Below are positions 1-8,140 of a DNA stretch of 14,706 bases, one piece after another. Location: contig DEKL01000074.1 of NCBI GenBank assembly GCA_002353835.1, positions 1 to 14,706 of the forward strand, in the 5' to 3' direction. The translations under genes were made by a program, and so were the position numbers. How positions within the stretch are numbered: position 1 is the stretch's first letter; every line of letters starts with the position of its first letter. Origin of the DNA: Alphaproteobacteria bacterium UBA2723 (GTDB taxonomy: Bacteria; Pseudomonadota; Alphaproteobacteria; RF32; CAG-239). Below the pieces are notes generated by a model. That model made no database searches, was not told the origin of the DNA, and saw only the letters and a list, made by a program, of their open reading frames with translations.

Positions 1-23
1 CGTTCAAACTTCTCTTTTGCCAT
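1..23 (-). CDS. tuf: EF-Tu, N-terminal fragment cut by window edge
   Basis: Only the first codons are present, reading leftward from an ATG at 21-23: Met-Ala-Lys-Glu-Lys-Phe-Glu and part of an Arg codon. This matches the conserved start of bacterial elongation factor Tu (MAKEKFER), the GTPase that delivers aminoacyl-tRNA to the ribosome. The position directly downstream of tRNA-Tyr and tRNA-Gly genes agrees, since the order tRNA-Tyr, tRNA-Gly, tuf is common in Proteobacteria. A weak AAGG ribosome-binding site lies about 9 bases upstream. The call rests on seven residues plus context; the rest of the gene is outside the window. Confidence 0.8.
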
Positions 24-85
24 GAATCTATACCTTAAAATCTAAAATATTGCGTTATGGCTAAGTAATTATTTAAGGGAAAATC

Positions 86-159
86 TGGAGCGGGTGAAGG
101 GAATCGAACCCTCGTAATAAGCTTGGAAGGCTTCTGCTCTACCATTGAGCTACACCCGC
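86..159 (-). tRNA. tRNA-Gly, anticodon TCC
   Basis: The minus strand folds into a cloverleaf with acceptor arms GCGGGTG (153-159) and CACCCGC (90-96), a D arm containing GCTC/GAGC, the anticodon loop CTTCCAA (anticodon TCC) and a T arm with GGTTCGATTCC. The discriminator base is T, and CCA is encoded in the DNA at 86-88. The length is 74 nt including CCA, normal for tRNA-Gly. It lies between tRNA-Tyr and tuf and is probably co-transcribed with both and released by processing. Confidence 0.97.
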
Positions 160-214
160 TCAAACCAATAAACACTCAAACAAAAACCTATGCCCGTTAA
201 AGCGACTTTATCAG

Positions 215-300
215 TGGTGGAGGGGGATGGATTCGAACCATCGTAGACGAAAGTCGACGGATTTACAGTCCGTTGCATTTGACCGCTCTGCCACCCCTCC
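215..300 (-). tRNA. tRNA-Tyr, anticodon GTA
   Basis: This is an 86-nt class II tRNA on the minus strand, with encoded CCA at 215-217. The acceptor stem is GGAGGGG (294-300) with CCCCTCC (219-225), the anticodon arm is CGGACTGTAAATCCG (anticodon GTA), there is a long variable arm, and the T arm is GATGG/CCATC around TTCGAAT. The long variable arm together with a GTA anticodon identifies tRNA-Tyr. It is the first gene of the leftward tRNA-Tyr, tRNA-Gly, tuf unit. Confidence 0.97.
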
Positions 301-354
301 GCTAAAATCGCACGAGAGGAAAAAAGAACATTGTCTTTCAACCTGACAAGCAGA

Positions 355-383
355 ATAAAAACTTATTTTTCCCATAATGTCAA
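355..383 (-). promoter_or_regulatory. Sigma-70-type promoter of the tRNA-Tyr/tRNA-Gly/tuf unit
   Basis: Reading leftward there is a perfect -35 box TTGACA (378-383), a 17-bp spacer and a -10-like TTTTAT (355-360, 4 of 6 consensus). Transcription would start near 347, about 47 bases before the tRNA-Tyr 5' end. It sits in the divergent gap between tRNA-Tyr and murQ. The -10 box is weak but the position fits. Confidence 0.5.
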
Positions 384-455
384 TAAGTTTTTTATCAATT
401 ATTAAAGTTTTTTCGCTATTTTCTTTTTATCAAATAAAATCAGAGGAATGTTCCC

Positions 456-1355
456 ATGAAAAACATTTTAACCGAAAAGAATAACCCCAACACGCGCGAC
501 ATAGATTTAGTTTCCACCGCAGACCTTGTCAAAAAAATAAATGATGAAGATAAAAAAGTTGCCAAAGCTGTAGAGAAAGCATTACCGGAAATAGCAAAAG
601 CAGTGGATATAATCACCGATTCCTTCTTAAAAGGCGGTAGGCTGGCTTATTTCGGCGCCGGTACCAGCGGCAGATTAGGGGTTTTGGATGCTTCGGAATG
701 TTGGCCGACTTTTTCCGCGCCTGAAGGTACGATAACCGGTTATATCGCCGGAGGAGATTATGCTTTAAGACACTCGGTTGAAGGTGCTGAAGATAAAAAA
801 GATGAAGCCTTAAAGCATATCAAAGAATTTAACCCGAGCAAAAAAGATGTCGTCGTCGGCATTTCCGCTTCCGGCAACCCGCAATACGTTTTAACCGTCT
901 TAGAAGAAGCACGCAAAAAAGGTGCTAGGACTATCGGCATAACCTCAAATCCCGAGGCTAAACTCAAAGAATATGCAGATATTACCATTTTAACCCGTGT
1001 CGGTCCGGAAGCTTTAACCGGCTCTTCTCGCATGAAATCCGGCACAGCACAAAAAATGGTTTTAAATATGCTTTCAACCGGTGCAATGGTAAAAATCGGC
1101 AAAACATATAAAAATTATATGATAGACCTGCAACTTGCCTGTAATAAATTGATTGACCGCGGTAATCGCATTATCGCCGAGATATGCGAAATTCCGCTTG
1201 CAAAAGCCGAAGAATATCGTATAAAAGCAGGTAACAATGTCAAAACTGCCTGCGTTATGTGTAAAAAACAGTGTTCTAAAACCGAAGCTGAAAAGTTATT
1301 AAAAAAGCATAACGGCATTATAAGAAAGGTTTTTATTGATGAAAAAATTTCATAA
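456..1355 (+). CDS. murQ: N-acetylmuramic acid 6-phosphate etherase
   Basis: MurQ is a cytoplasmic lyase that cleaves the D-lactyl ether of MurNAc-6-phosphate to give GlcNAc-6-phosphate and D-lactate during peptidoglycan recycling. The protein has 299 residues, the usual family length. It carries the N-terminal signature TEKNNPNTRDIDLVSTADLV, a SIS domain with GAGTSGRLGVLDASE (about residues 68-81), then VEGAED and TGSSRMKSGTAQK. By alignment from memory with the E. coli enzyme, the catalytic glutamates are Glu81 (in DASE) and Glu112 (in VEGAED). One small oddity is Trp at residue 83, where Pro is usual (DASECPPT). An AGAGGA ribosome-binding site at 442-447 supports the start. Its last 17 bases overlap rlmB, so the two are probably co-transcribed. 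No clear promoter was seen in 384-440. No anmK or MurNAc transporter gene is next to it. Confidence 0.95.
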   Translation: MKNILTEKNNPNTRDIDLVSTADLVKKINDEDKKVAKAVEKALPEIAKAVDIITDSFLKGGRLAYFGAGTSGRLGVLDASECWPTFSAPEGTITGYIAGGDYALRHSVEGAEDKKDEALKHIKEFNPSKKDVVVGISASGNPQYVLTVLEEARKKGARTIGITSNPEAKLKEYADITILTRVGPEALTGSSRMKSGTAQKMVLNMLSTGAMVKIGKTYKNYMIDLQLACNKLIDRGNRIIAEICEIPLAKAEEYRIKAGNNVKTACVMCKKQCSKTEAEKLLKKHNGIIRKVFIDEKIS

Positions 1356-2091
1356 ACCGTATGAAAATGAAAAAAACAATAACAAGGAACAACTGATTAT
1401 CTATGGTCGTCATGCTGTATTAAGCGCGCTTAAAAATCCCAAACGGCAAATCCAAAAATTACTGATAACCGCAGATAATAAAAATGAAGTTGAGCCGTTA
1501 AACGTCAATTTCAGCGTTATTGATAAAAAAGAATTTGAAAAAATTTTGCCCAAAGATGCCGTTCACCAAGGATTTGCTCTATATTGCAACCGCTTGGAAA
1601 CCTACGATATTGAAGATTTAATCGCTTTAGCTGAAAATAAAAGTCGTTGCCACATCTTAATTTTAGACCAGGTAACAGACCCACAGAACATCGGTGCCAT
1701 TATCCGTTCCTGCGCCGCATTTGAAACCTTGGGGCTTGTTGTGCAAGACAAAAATTCGCCCTTAGAATCCGGCGCTATGGATAAAGCTTCTGCCGGCACC
1801 ATTGAGTTTGTTCCTGTTGCACGGGTTACTAATTTAAGTCGCGCCATAGAAAAATTAAAAGATGCCGGTTTTTGGGTAATGGGCATGGACGGTTATGCCG
1901 AAACCACCATTGATAAAATAAACAAATCCGGCAAGACCGCCATTGTTATGGGCTCAGAAGGCAAAGGCATGCGCCGTTTGGTGCAGGAAAATTGCGATTC
2001 GTCGGTTAAATTGCCGATATCGCCAAACGTGGAAAGCTTAAACGTTTCCACCGCCGCCGCTATTGCTTTGTATGAATTAAGCAAGAAATAA
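1339..2091 (+). CDS. rlmB: 23S rRNA (guanosine-2'-O-)-methyltransferase RlmB
   Basis: This SpoU/TrmH-family (SPOUT fold) methyltransferase is expected to methylate the 2'-O of G2251 (E. coli numbering) in the peptidyl-transferase loop of 23S rRNA, using S-adenosylmethionine. All three family motifs are present: motif 1 LDQVTDPQNIGAIIR (about 109-123, with the conserved Asn and Arg), motif 2 VMGSEGKGMRRLV, and motif 3 LPISPNVESLNVSTA near the C-terminus, which forms the trefoil knot. An N-terminal substrate-binding domain begins with IIYGRHAVLSAL. The length is 250 residues, normal for RlmB. I take the ATG at 1339; a TTG at 1336 is the only alternative nearby. The AAGG at 1326-1329 has good spacing to 1339. 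The gene overlaps the end of murQ by 17 bp. No terminator fits in the 9 bp before the convergent autotransporter gene. RlmB is more likely than TrmH because of the N-terminal domain. Confidence 0.93.
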   Translation: MKKFHKPYENEKNNNKEQLIIYGRHAVLSALKNPKRQIQKLLITADNKNEVEPLNVNFSVIDKKEFEKILPKDAVHQGFALYCNRLETYDIEDLIALAENKSRCHILILDQVTDPQNIGAIIRSCAAFETLGLVVQDKNSPLESGAMDKASAGTIEFVPVARVTNLSRAIEKLKDAGFWVMGMDGYAETTIDKINKSGKTAIVMGSEGKGMRRLVQENCDSSVKLPISPNVESLNVSTAAAIALYELSKK

Positions 2092-2100
2092 TCTACAACA

Positions 2101-5100
2101 TTAAAAACTGTATCTCAATCCCAAACCGCCTTCAACATTGTCTTCTTTTTCCATGTTATGGGCGATTTCAGCCGAAAGGGCGAAGCGGCCGTCTTTATAC
2201 ATGGCTTCGGCGGCCGTTCTCAAACGGTTCTTATCTTCATCATAACCTTTGAGATGATATTGACCGGCAGATGTACCGACTGTCAAATCTTTATACGGGT
2301 CTAAAAGCTCGTGGTAATATTTTGTTCCCAACGCCAACATCAATTCTCTTTCTTTAGCCAAAGCAATACGTTTTCTTAGTTTCAAACCGATACCCGTTTC
2401 TAAGGATGTTGTATCATCACCTTTAAGCTTTAAGCCGCCCTTTTCTTTGGCATCATCTGAAGAAATACCCTGTAAATTAAGCTCCGCCTCGGCTACAAGT
2501 TCGGCGACTTTCATATCAATACTGTATTCGGCATGGTTATACATACCATAGTAAATATCAAAAGTATCCGCATCATAGCTGTTATTAAGTGTTTTTCGTT
2601 TATAAGAGCCATAGCCGACACCAATACTCGGCTCAGTTAAGAATTTAAATCTATTGTTTTGGTACAGTATCGGCAAAAACGCCATAATGACTTTGTTATC
2701 GCGGTCTGAATGAATATCATCATAAGAAGAATCCGCATAAGCCGCCGTTATACCGCCACCGATACTCCAATTACGGTTAAGTCTTGTACCACCACCCAAA
2801 GAAATGCTGTAAACATCATCTTCATAGTCACTTAAAGAGCCATAACCGTCTTTGCCGGTTCTAAAGTAATTGCCGCTGATATAAACGTTGTCAACCCCGT
2901 CTTCTAAAGCACGTGTTTGTTCCTGACGGTTTAACCCCCGCAAAACAGCCATATTTTCTCTTGCGATGTTGGCATAAAATCTCTTACCGGACTCGCTTTC
3001 CGCCTGCGCATTAAAAGCACTTGCCGTGTTTGCGGATTTCAATGCTTGGTACATTTTTTCATTATTATGCTCATGATAATTTGCCTCTAAGAACTCTGCA
3101 TACTCTTTGTCTTCAACAACCTCTTCAAAAGATTTGCGTGTTAATGTAACATCGGTTGCATCTCCTTTATCGGTAGCACCTGCATCAAACAGATAAGACT
3201 CCGAAGAAACTTTAATACCGTTATTCTCACCGACAAAGGCATTCTCTTCCGTGTATGTATCTTCAAAACCGTCTTTGACAACATCAGAGGCTACCGTTAC
3301 TTCACCACTTAAACTATCTGCTTGATAAGAGCCGCCTGAAGCAAGCACATATCTGCCGCCGGCATCAAAATCAAGCGCAGAGCCGGCCATATTTAAAGCT
3401 CCGGCATTAACAAATACCGCTCCGTCCTCAATATAAACCGGCGAGCTGACGGCTGATGTTGTAGGAGTATCTTTTTTGGCATCATTACACGTCCCGTCTA
3501 TGCTCCTATTTGAACAGTTACCACCTTTATCGCTATCATAATTTATAGCACCCCTATTTGTAAAACTACCACCGTTTTCAATATAAGCACCATAACCGCT
3601 ACCGGTTAAATTAATCGTACCGTTATTCTCACCACTGCCGGCACTTTTAACATAGAAACCATAACCGCTACCTATATTAATTGTGCTACTATTAACACCG
3701 GTTCCTCCGGCATCAACCTGTATGCCTGTACCATCTACAATATTGATGTTACCGCTGTTAACAAATGAACCGTTTTCAACTTCAACACCAATACCATTGC
3801 CACTGATACTACCGGTACTGGTACCGGTTCCTTTTATACCGACATTATTACCGCCACCTAAAATTTCTACTGTACCGCTATTTTTAATACTACCCAACAC
3901 ACCTATACCGGAATTAACGATAACTTTTCCATTATTTTCCAAATATCCATTCGCACCTACACCACCGGAGACCTCTATACTTCCGGAATTAGTACCGGCA
4001 CCTTCAATACCATGCGCATTTTCCCCGGTAACATACATTTTACCCTGATTAACAACATTCTTATAACTTGCTTCATTATAAATACCAATACTATCGGCAT
4101 TTACCGTAATGACGCCATCTGTACCATTGGTAACAAATGATAAAGAATCATTCTTAACACCGTAGGCTCCTGATGAAGATGTAATATTACCTGTATTTGT
4201 AAACTGCGCACCATAAACAACTTTTGCACCGGTTGCTTCACTGCCTGTTGCATTTATATTACCACTGTTTGTTCCTTCTGTGTAAACCGTATTTGTACCA
4301 TCAGACATATACAAACCGACACCTTTAGTAACATTAACATTACCATTATTAGTAAGTTTAGAAAAGCCTTCAGCATAAATACCTGTTCCACCTTCAACAT
4401 TCATATAAGAACCGGGATTAGAACCAACTGTCGTTCCTTTATCTGTACCATAAATACCTATACTCTCATCACCGGTAATTACCATATTACCTTTGAAATC
4501 ATTATAAGCAGAAGCACCATCTTCAGCCGTCATGGATCGCGCCCCTTCAAAAACATTTATTGTTCCCTGATTATAAACTTCAGAACCTTTTCCTTTTGCC
4601 ACAAATAAATGCGATTTTTTTCCGGTTACATTAGCCGCCGACGAACTGGCATGATATGCCTTACCGCCGCTAACATCTGTTGTTGCTTTACCCAGTGTAT
4701 AACCATTAATATCAAAAGGAATCGTATAAGATGTCTCTTCGCCATGTTCATCCACACTTTTATAAATAGGGCTTTGAAACGTTCTGCTTGCACCATTTGT
4801 CATCCAAAAATAGGTAACATCCTCTAAATTGTATTCGCGCATAATAATGCCCGGCACAACAACTGTTGCACTCTCTCCATCAAGCTGAAAAGCTGTCGTA
4901 TGGTCACCCAAAAGCTTAATCATTCCGTAATTCCATGCGTTACCATTTCCGACATACATACCAATAGACCCCTTCCCGCTAACTTCTATTGTTTTTGTTT
5001 CTCCCTCGGTTGGTTCATAGCGGCCGTTGAAAATATTAGCACCAATCTTTGTTGTTGCCATACCATAGTCATATTTTCCTCTGACATAAATATCCCCGAA

Positions 5101-7680
5101 ATTTGTTGCCGAGGCGTTATTCTCGGAATCATTGCGCATACCGATGGAATTTGCCGCATCTACGTTTATTACCCCGTAATTGTTTGTGTAAGCTTCTGCC
5201 GTTGAGGTTGAATCAAGCCACATTGCAGCATTAAACTGCATAATATCTTCATCATATTTGGCAATATTTATGGTCCCTTTATTATCAGCCGAACCTTGTT
5301 TGGCAACTTCAATAACTGCCGTTCCGAATGTACCGCCGTAATCCACATCTTTATCACGCACACCGCCCAACGTTATAACACCCGTCTTATCATTAACCAC
5401 ATATTGCTTCGTTGTTCTGTCTTCTCCGGAAGAAACAACAACTGCAGCCACCGGATTTGTCTCTACATTAAAACCGATATCATCCTGTTTACCGCTGGGA
5501 AATACAAAGTCCGCACTGTTGCCGACCTTATAAAAAATATCGCCGACATTGGTTGCCGTAGAGAAATTACCGCCGAAAGCTTTAGAATTTGTCGCCTTGT
5601 TGGAAAGATAAATATAACCGGTATTGGTCTGTGTTACCGAACCGGAATAATCGTTATAAATAGCCGCAGACTCTTCCGAATTAACGTTAATTGTCCCATT
5701 ATTGATTAAAGAAACTTCTTCGGTCACATCACCGCCGGCCGCATATAACCCTTTATCATTGGTATAATATGATTGTCCGTTTTCAATACCTAAGTTAATA
5801 ACCCCGTCATTGACAATCTCACCGCCGGCAAATGATGCCATGGCATAAGAATTACTGGAGCGCATATCAACCAAACCGTAGTTATGTAAGAACGGCGTTT
5901 TCCACTTATAAAGTCCGGTCTGCGCACCGCTGCCTTTTGCCGCCAACATACCGTAGAACACACCGCCGGATGTTGCTTCATTTAAAATCCGAATTGTTCC
6001 GCCGGTATTTGAAGATGAGCCGTCATAAGGAGAGCCGACTGTTCCGTTAACCAAACCGGCGCCATGCACGGAAAGCATGCCGGCTGCCACATCATCACCG
6101 GAAGCAATGGTTGTTGCCTGCATATCAATATTGATAAGACCTTTGTTCAAAGCACCGGTGGAAGCATCAGCCCGCATACCGATTAAACCGCCGTCACCGA
6201 GTTTAAGCGCCTCGGAGGAAAGATTATAAGTTTTTTGGTAAGAAAGGTTGATATTACCGTTGTTTTCCAAAATCATCTGTTCGGCAAATGACGGATTATG
6301 CGTTCCGTTTAAGAACTTATCATCCAAATATGTTCCCATTCCGATAAGGCTGATGGAAACATTTTCCGCATTATTATTACCGGCCTGTAATGTAATATCT
6401 CCATAGTTTAAGGCCTTAACCGTATATTTGCTGAAATCCGTACCGGTATAAAAATCAAACAATGACATACCGATCATAGTACCTGAATTATTGGCTGTTT
6501 CTTCTCCTTCATCTGTGGCATCTTCCGTACTGCTATCGCTATTGCCGCTGTTCCATGGTATATCTATATCCGGAAGTTCAATGATATATGATGCCATTGT
6601 CCCGACACTGCCCAAAGTTGAGCTTGCTGTCGGTTCTGCCTGAGATGCCGTACCGACTATTTTGCCGTAATTGGTGATAGTAGAATGCGTATCGCCATAC
6701 ATACCGATAACGGCATCCCCTTCCTCATTTCCTTTAAAAATAAAACGAATACTGCCATCACCCGGGTCATCACTTGACGGCCCATCCTTAGAACCGTTAA
6801 TCGCTACCGCTCCGTTGCTGGCCACTAACCCGATGGCACCGTTCTTTGCTTCAATATTGATTTTACCGTCATTAAGCGCTTTGGATGTATAATCATATGA
6901 AGCCAATCCGATAGCCGCATCTCCCAAATTAATACTGCCGCCGGCTAAATTATGAAAAGTTTTATTGTTTGTGATTTTGGCATAAGCCTTCAAATACTTG
7001 TAATTATCCAACATATTCGGGATAAATTTAATTTTATCAACCACCTTAGCGCTATCCGGATTATAACCGTTAATTGCTAATTTATTATCAACATCCCCCG
7101 TTGAAACAAGTTTTGTATAATTTTCCAAATAGCCGGCCAAACCATAACCCTTAGAAGGCGGAATAATCGGCGTATCACTACCGCCGGAATGATGATGTCC
7201 GCCCCCTTTCTTATGAAACAGGGCATACGCACCGCCACCGACAAGTGCTGCACCTAAAACCCACGGCCACCAACCGTAATCTTTTTCGTTGTAATAAAGA
7301 GATTCCTCATTGCCGACAATTTTCTCGGCATGAACGGTCCTGTTTGATTCTAAAAATTGAGAATATTCTTTATACATCTTATACGTACAAGAGTGCCGCG
7401 GATTTGCACCGGCCATTCTGAACGTATTGTAGGCGATATAGTTATTTTTCTTAACCGCAATACAAAGACCGGTATCCCCGTTCGGATTAACCGAATCTAT
7501 GTTCAAACCGCGATTAACCGCCTCTCTTAAAATTCCGACTTTTCCTAAAGTGGCGACATAATACATCTTGTTAAAGTTTTCCGGAGACAAACCGCCGTAA
7601 TAAAAAGCATGAGCGCTGTTTGCCATGCAAAAAGCACCTAAAACTAAGGCAGATATGTACTTTTCGGTACGAAATTTCAT
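2101..7680 (-). CDS. Giant type V autotransporter with N-terminal ankyrin-like repeats
   Basis: This 1859-residue protein is a probable surface or secreted protein. Order of parts: a signal peptide (1-25, ending NSAHA); an ankyrin-like region (about 35-100) with NPNGDTGLCIAV and AGANPRH; a hydrophobic segment WWPWVLGAALVGGGAYALF (137-155) with glycine-zipper spacing; KK and a GGGHHHSGG tract; then a long passenger rich in Gly, Asn and Ser with recurrent N-x-G-x-I motifs typical of a beta-solenoid. Last is a C-terminal barrel (about 1563-1859) rich in alternating aromatic strands and ending GLGLRYSF, with the terminal Phe expected for BAM recognition. Ankyrin repeats and a stop-transfer-like segment are not usual in autotransporters. 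Two cysteines lie in the N-terminal domain (73, 98) and a close pair near residue 1390. The ribosome-binding site is weak; the start is chosen by the signal peptide. A TAGAAT -10-like box lies upstream without a clear -35. Function and target are unknown; adhesion is a guess. Confidence 0.88.
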   Translation of the reverse strand: MKFRTEKYISALVLGAFCMANSAHAFYYGGLSPENFNKMYYVATLGKVGILREAVNRGLNIDSVNPNGDTGLCIAVKKNNYIAYNTFRMAGANPRHSCTYKMYKEYSQFLESNRTVHAEKIVGNEESLYYNEKDYGWWPWVLGAALVGGGAYALFHKKGGGHHHSGGSDTPIIPPSKGYGLAGYLENYTKLVSTGDVDNKLAINGYNPDSAKVVDKIKFIPNMLDNYKYLKAYAKITNNKTFHNLAGGSINLGDAAIGLASYDYTSKALNDGKINIEAKNGAIGLVASNGAVAINGSKDGPSSDDPGDGSIRFIFKGNEEGDAVIGMYGDTHSTITNYGKIVGTASQAEPTASSTLGSVGTMASYIIELPDIDIPWNSGNSDSSTEDATDEGEETANNSGTMIGMSLFDFYTGTDFSKYTVKALNYGDITLQAGNNNAENVSISLIGMGTYLDDKFLNGTHNPSFAEQMILENNGNINLSYQKTYNLSSEALKLGDGGLIGMRADASTGALNKGLINIDMQATTIASGDDVAAGMLSVHGAGLVNGTVGSPYDGSSSNTGGTIRILNEATSGGVFYGMLAAKGSGAQTGLYKWKTPFLHNYGLVDMRSSNSYAMASFAGGEIVNDGVINLGIENGQSYYTNDKGLYAAGGDVTEEVSLINNGTINVNSEESAAIYNDYSGSVTQTNTGYIYLSNKATNSKAFGGNFSTATNVGDIFYKVGNSADFVFPSGKQDDIGFNVETNPVAAVVVSSGEDRTTKQYVVNDKTGVITLGGVRDKDVDYGGTFGTAVIEVAKQGSADNKGTINIAKYDEDIMQFNAAMWLDSTSTAEAYTNNYGVINVDAANSIGMRNDSENNASATNFGDIYVRGKYDYGMATTKIGANIFNGRYEPTEGETKTIEVSGKGSIGMYVGNGNAWNYGMIKLLGDHTTAFQLDGESATVVVPGIIMREYNLEDVTYFWMTNGASRTFQSPIYKSVDEHGEETSYTIPFDINGYTLGKATTDVSGGKAYHASSSAANVTGKKSHLFVAKGKGSEVYNQGTINVFEGARSMTAEDGASAYNDFKGNMVITGDESIGIYGTDKGTTVGSNPGSYMNVEGGTGIYAEGFSKLTNNGNVNVTKGVGLYMSDGTNTVYTEGTNSGNINATGSEATGAKVVYGAQFTNTGNITSSSGAYGVKNDSLSFVTNGTDGVITVNADSIGIYNEASYKNVVNQGKMYVTGENAHGIEGAGTNSGSIEVSGGVGANGYLENNGKVIVNSGIGVLGSIKNSGTVEILGGGNNVGIKGTGTSTGSISGNGIGVEVENGSFVNSGNINIVDGTGIQVDAGGTGVNSSTINIGSGYGFYVKSAGSGENNGTINLTGSGYGAYIENGGSFTNRGAINYDSDKGGNCSNRSIDGTCNDAKKDTPTTSAVSSPVYIEDGAVFVNAGALNMAGSALDFDAGGRYVLASGGSYQADSLSGEVTVASDVVKDGFEDTYTEENAFVGENNGIKVSSESYLFDAGATDKGDATDVTLTRKSFEEVVEDKEYAEFLEANYHEHNNEKMYQALKSANTASAFNAQAESESGKRFYANIARENMAVLRGLNRQEQTRALEDGVDNVYISGNYFRTGKDGYGSLSDYEDDVYSISLGGGTRLNRNWSIGGGITAAYADSSYDDIHSDRDNKVIMAFLPILYQNNRFKFLTEPSIGVGYGSYKRKTLNNSYDADTFDIYYGMYNHAEYSIDMKVAELVAEAELNLQGISSDDAKEKGGLKLKGDDTTSLETGIGLKLRKRIALAKERELMLALGTKYYHELLDPYKDLTVGTSAGQYHLKGYDEDKNRLRTAAEAMYKDGRFALSAEIAHNMEKEDNVEGGLGLRYSF
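3500..4400 (-). repeat. Degenerate beta-solenoid repeats in the autotransporter passenger
   Basis: Roughly residues 1093-1393 of the autotransporter consist of many diverged tandem units of about 18-24 residues. They follow the pattern G-x-G-[VI]-x-[VI] then N-x-G-x-[IV]-x-[VI]; examples are GVGLYMSDG, FVNSGNINIVDGTGIQVD and SGYGAYIENGGSFTNRGAIN. The units are not identical at DNA level. Regular ACC/GGT codon spacing from the glycines makes a spurious reading frame on the opposite strand at 3683-4048. Such repeats are expected to form stacked beta-strand rungs. Boundaries are approximate, and weaker repeats of the same kind extend further upstream in the protein. Confidence 0.75.
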
Positions 7681-7777
7681 CTAACAAGACCATAAAAAAC
7701 AATTGCTTTGTACCGATTCTAATCTGTCTTTTCTTAACAAAAGGATAATTTAATAAAAAATATTCATAATTTTTACT

Positions 7778-7803
7778 AAAAAAAAGACGGTATAAAAACC
7801 GCC
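7778..7803 (-). terminator. Rho-independent terminator after the lipoprotein gene
   Basis: On the minus strand, GGCGGT (7798-7803) pairs with ACCGTC (7786-7791), six pairs including one G-U, around a 6-nt loop, followed by eight T residues (7778-7785). It lies 25 bases past the lipoprotein stop codon and about 100 bases before the autotransporter start, so the autotransporter probably has its own promoter. Confidence 0.8.
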
Positions 7804-7828
7804 CTATCAAAAATAAATTAACTTATTG

Positions 7829-8071
7829 TTATTGTTCATAAATATTATGCGGTTCCTTTTTCCCTTCAACCTCTAATTTCGGGTTAACATAGTTCGTTGA
7901 ACCTTTTTCATAAAAGTAAAAATCACGCCGCAATTTCGTCTGGTCACGAATAGAAAGAGAATTCCACTCTTGTTCCGTTAGCCCGTAAGGATATGTTGCC
8001 TTAGGCTGTGGCGCCGTATCGGCACAACCGGCCAACAGCAACAAACCGAACAAAACGCCATATTTTTTCAT
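7829..8071 (-). CDS. Small lipoprotein of unknown function
   Basis: This 80-residue protein starts with a short lipoprotein signal peptide and lipobox LLAGC, with the acylated cysteine at position 16. The residue after it is Ala, which by the enterobacterial Lol rule would favour the outer membrane. The mature part is only about 65 residues, hydrophilic, with EQEWNSLSIRDQTKLRRDF and no domain I recognise. The start is supported by GGGAGA about 9 bases upstream. It has its own promoter (8105-8133) directly after sodB and a terminator at 7778-7803, so it looks like a single-gene unit. Whether it works with the neighbouring autotransporter cannot be told from sequence. Confidence 0.85.
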   Translation of the reverse strand: MKKYGVLFGLLLLAGCADTAPQPKATYPYGLTEQEWNSLSIRDQTKLRRDFYFYEKGSTNYVNPKLEVEGKKEPHNIYEQ

Positions 8072-8104
8072 TTCTCAAGTCTCCCAAAACATTCAGTTAA
8101 GAGA

Positions 8105-8133
8105 GTTATAGGCGATATTTTAAACCTTTTCAA
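8105..8133 (-). promoter_or_regulatory. Promoter of the small lipoprotein gene
   Basis: Reading leftward, -35 TTGAAA (8128-8133, 5 of 6) and -10 TATAAC (8105-8110, 5 of 6) are separated by exactly 17 bp. The predicted start of transcription is near 8098, about 27 bases before the lipoprotein ATG. The box pair begins just 8 bases past the sodB stop codon. Confidence 0.7.
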
Positions 8134-8140
8134 GAATAAT

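Noticed and set aside
150..341. 63-codon frame on the minus strand over the tRNA genes
   Set aside because: It spans tRNA-Tyr and part of tRNA-Gly, both of which are clear cloverleafs; the frame is incidental.
758..1102. 114-codon minus-strand frame inside murQ
   Set aside because: It is a shadow of the well-identified murQ frame with no ribosome-binding site or recognisable motif.
3683..4048. Proline/leucine-rich 121-codon frame on the plus strand inside the autotransporter gene
   Set aside because: It is the reverse complement of Gly/Asn-rich repeat codons; its composition mirrors the repeats and it has no ribosome-binding site or recognisable protein features.
3500..4400. Possible CRISPR array or DNA-level satellite in the repeat-rich stretch
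   Set aside because: The repeats are degenerate at DNA level, in frame, and explained by beta-solenoid protein repeats; there are no identical repeats with unique spacers and no cas genes.
7571..7810. 79-codon minus-strand frame overlapping the autotransporter start
   Set aside because: It runs over the upstream terminator, the leader and the signal-peptide region in another frame, and its protein resembles nothing. The start used by the autotransporter fits a signal peptide.
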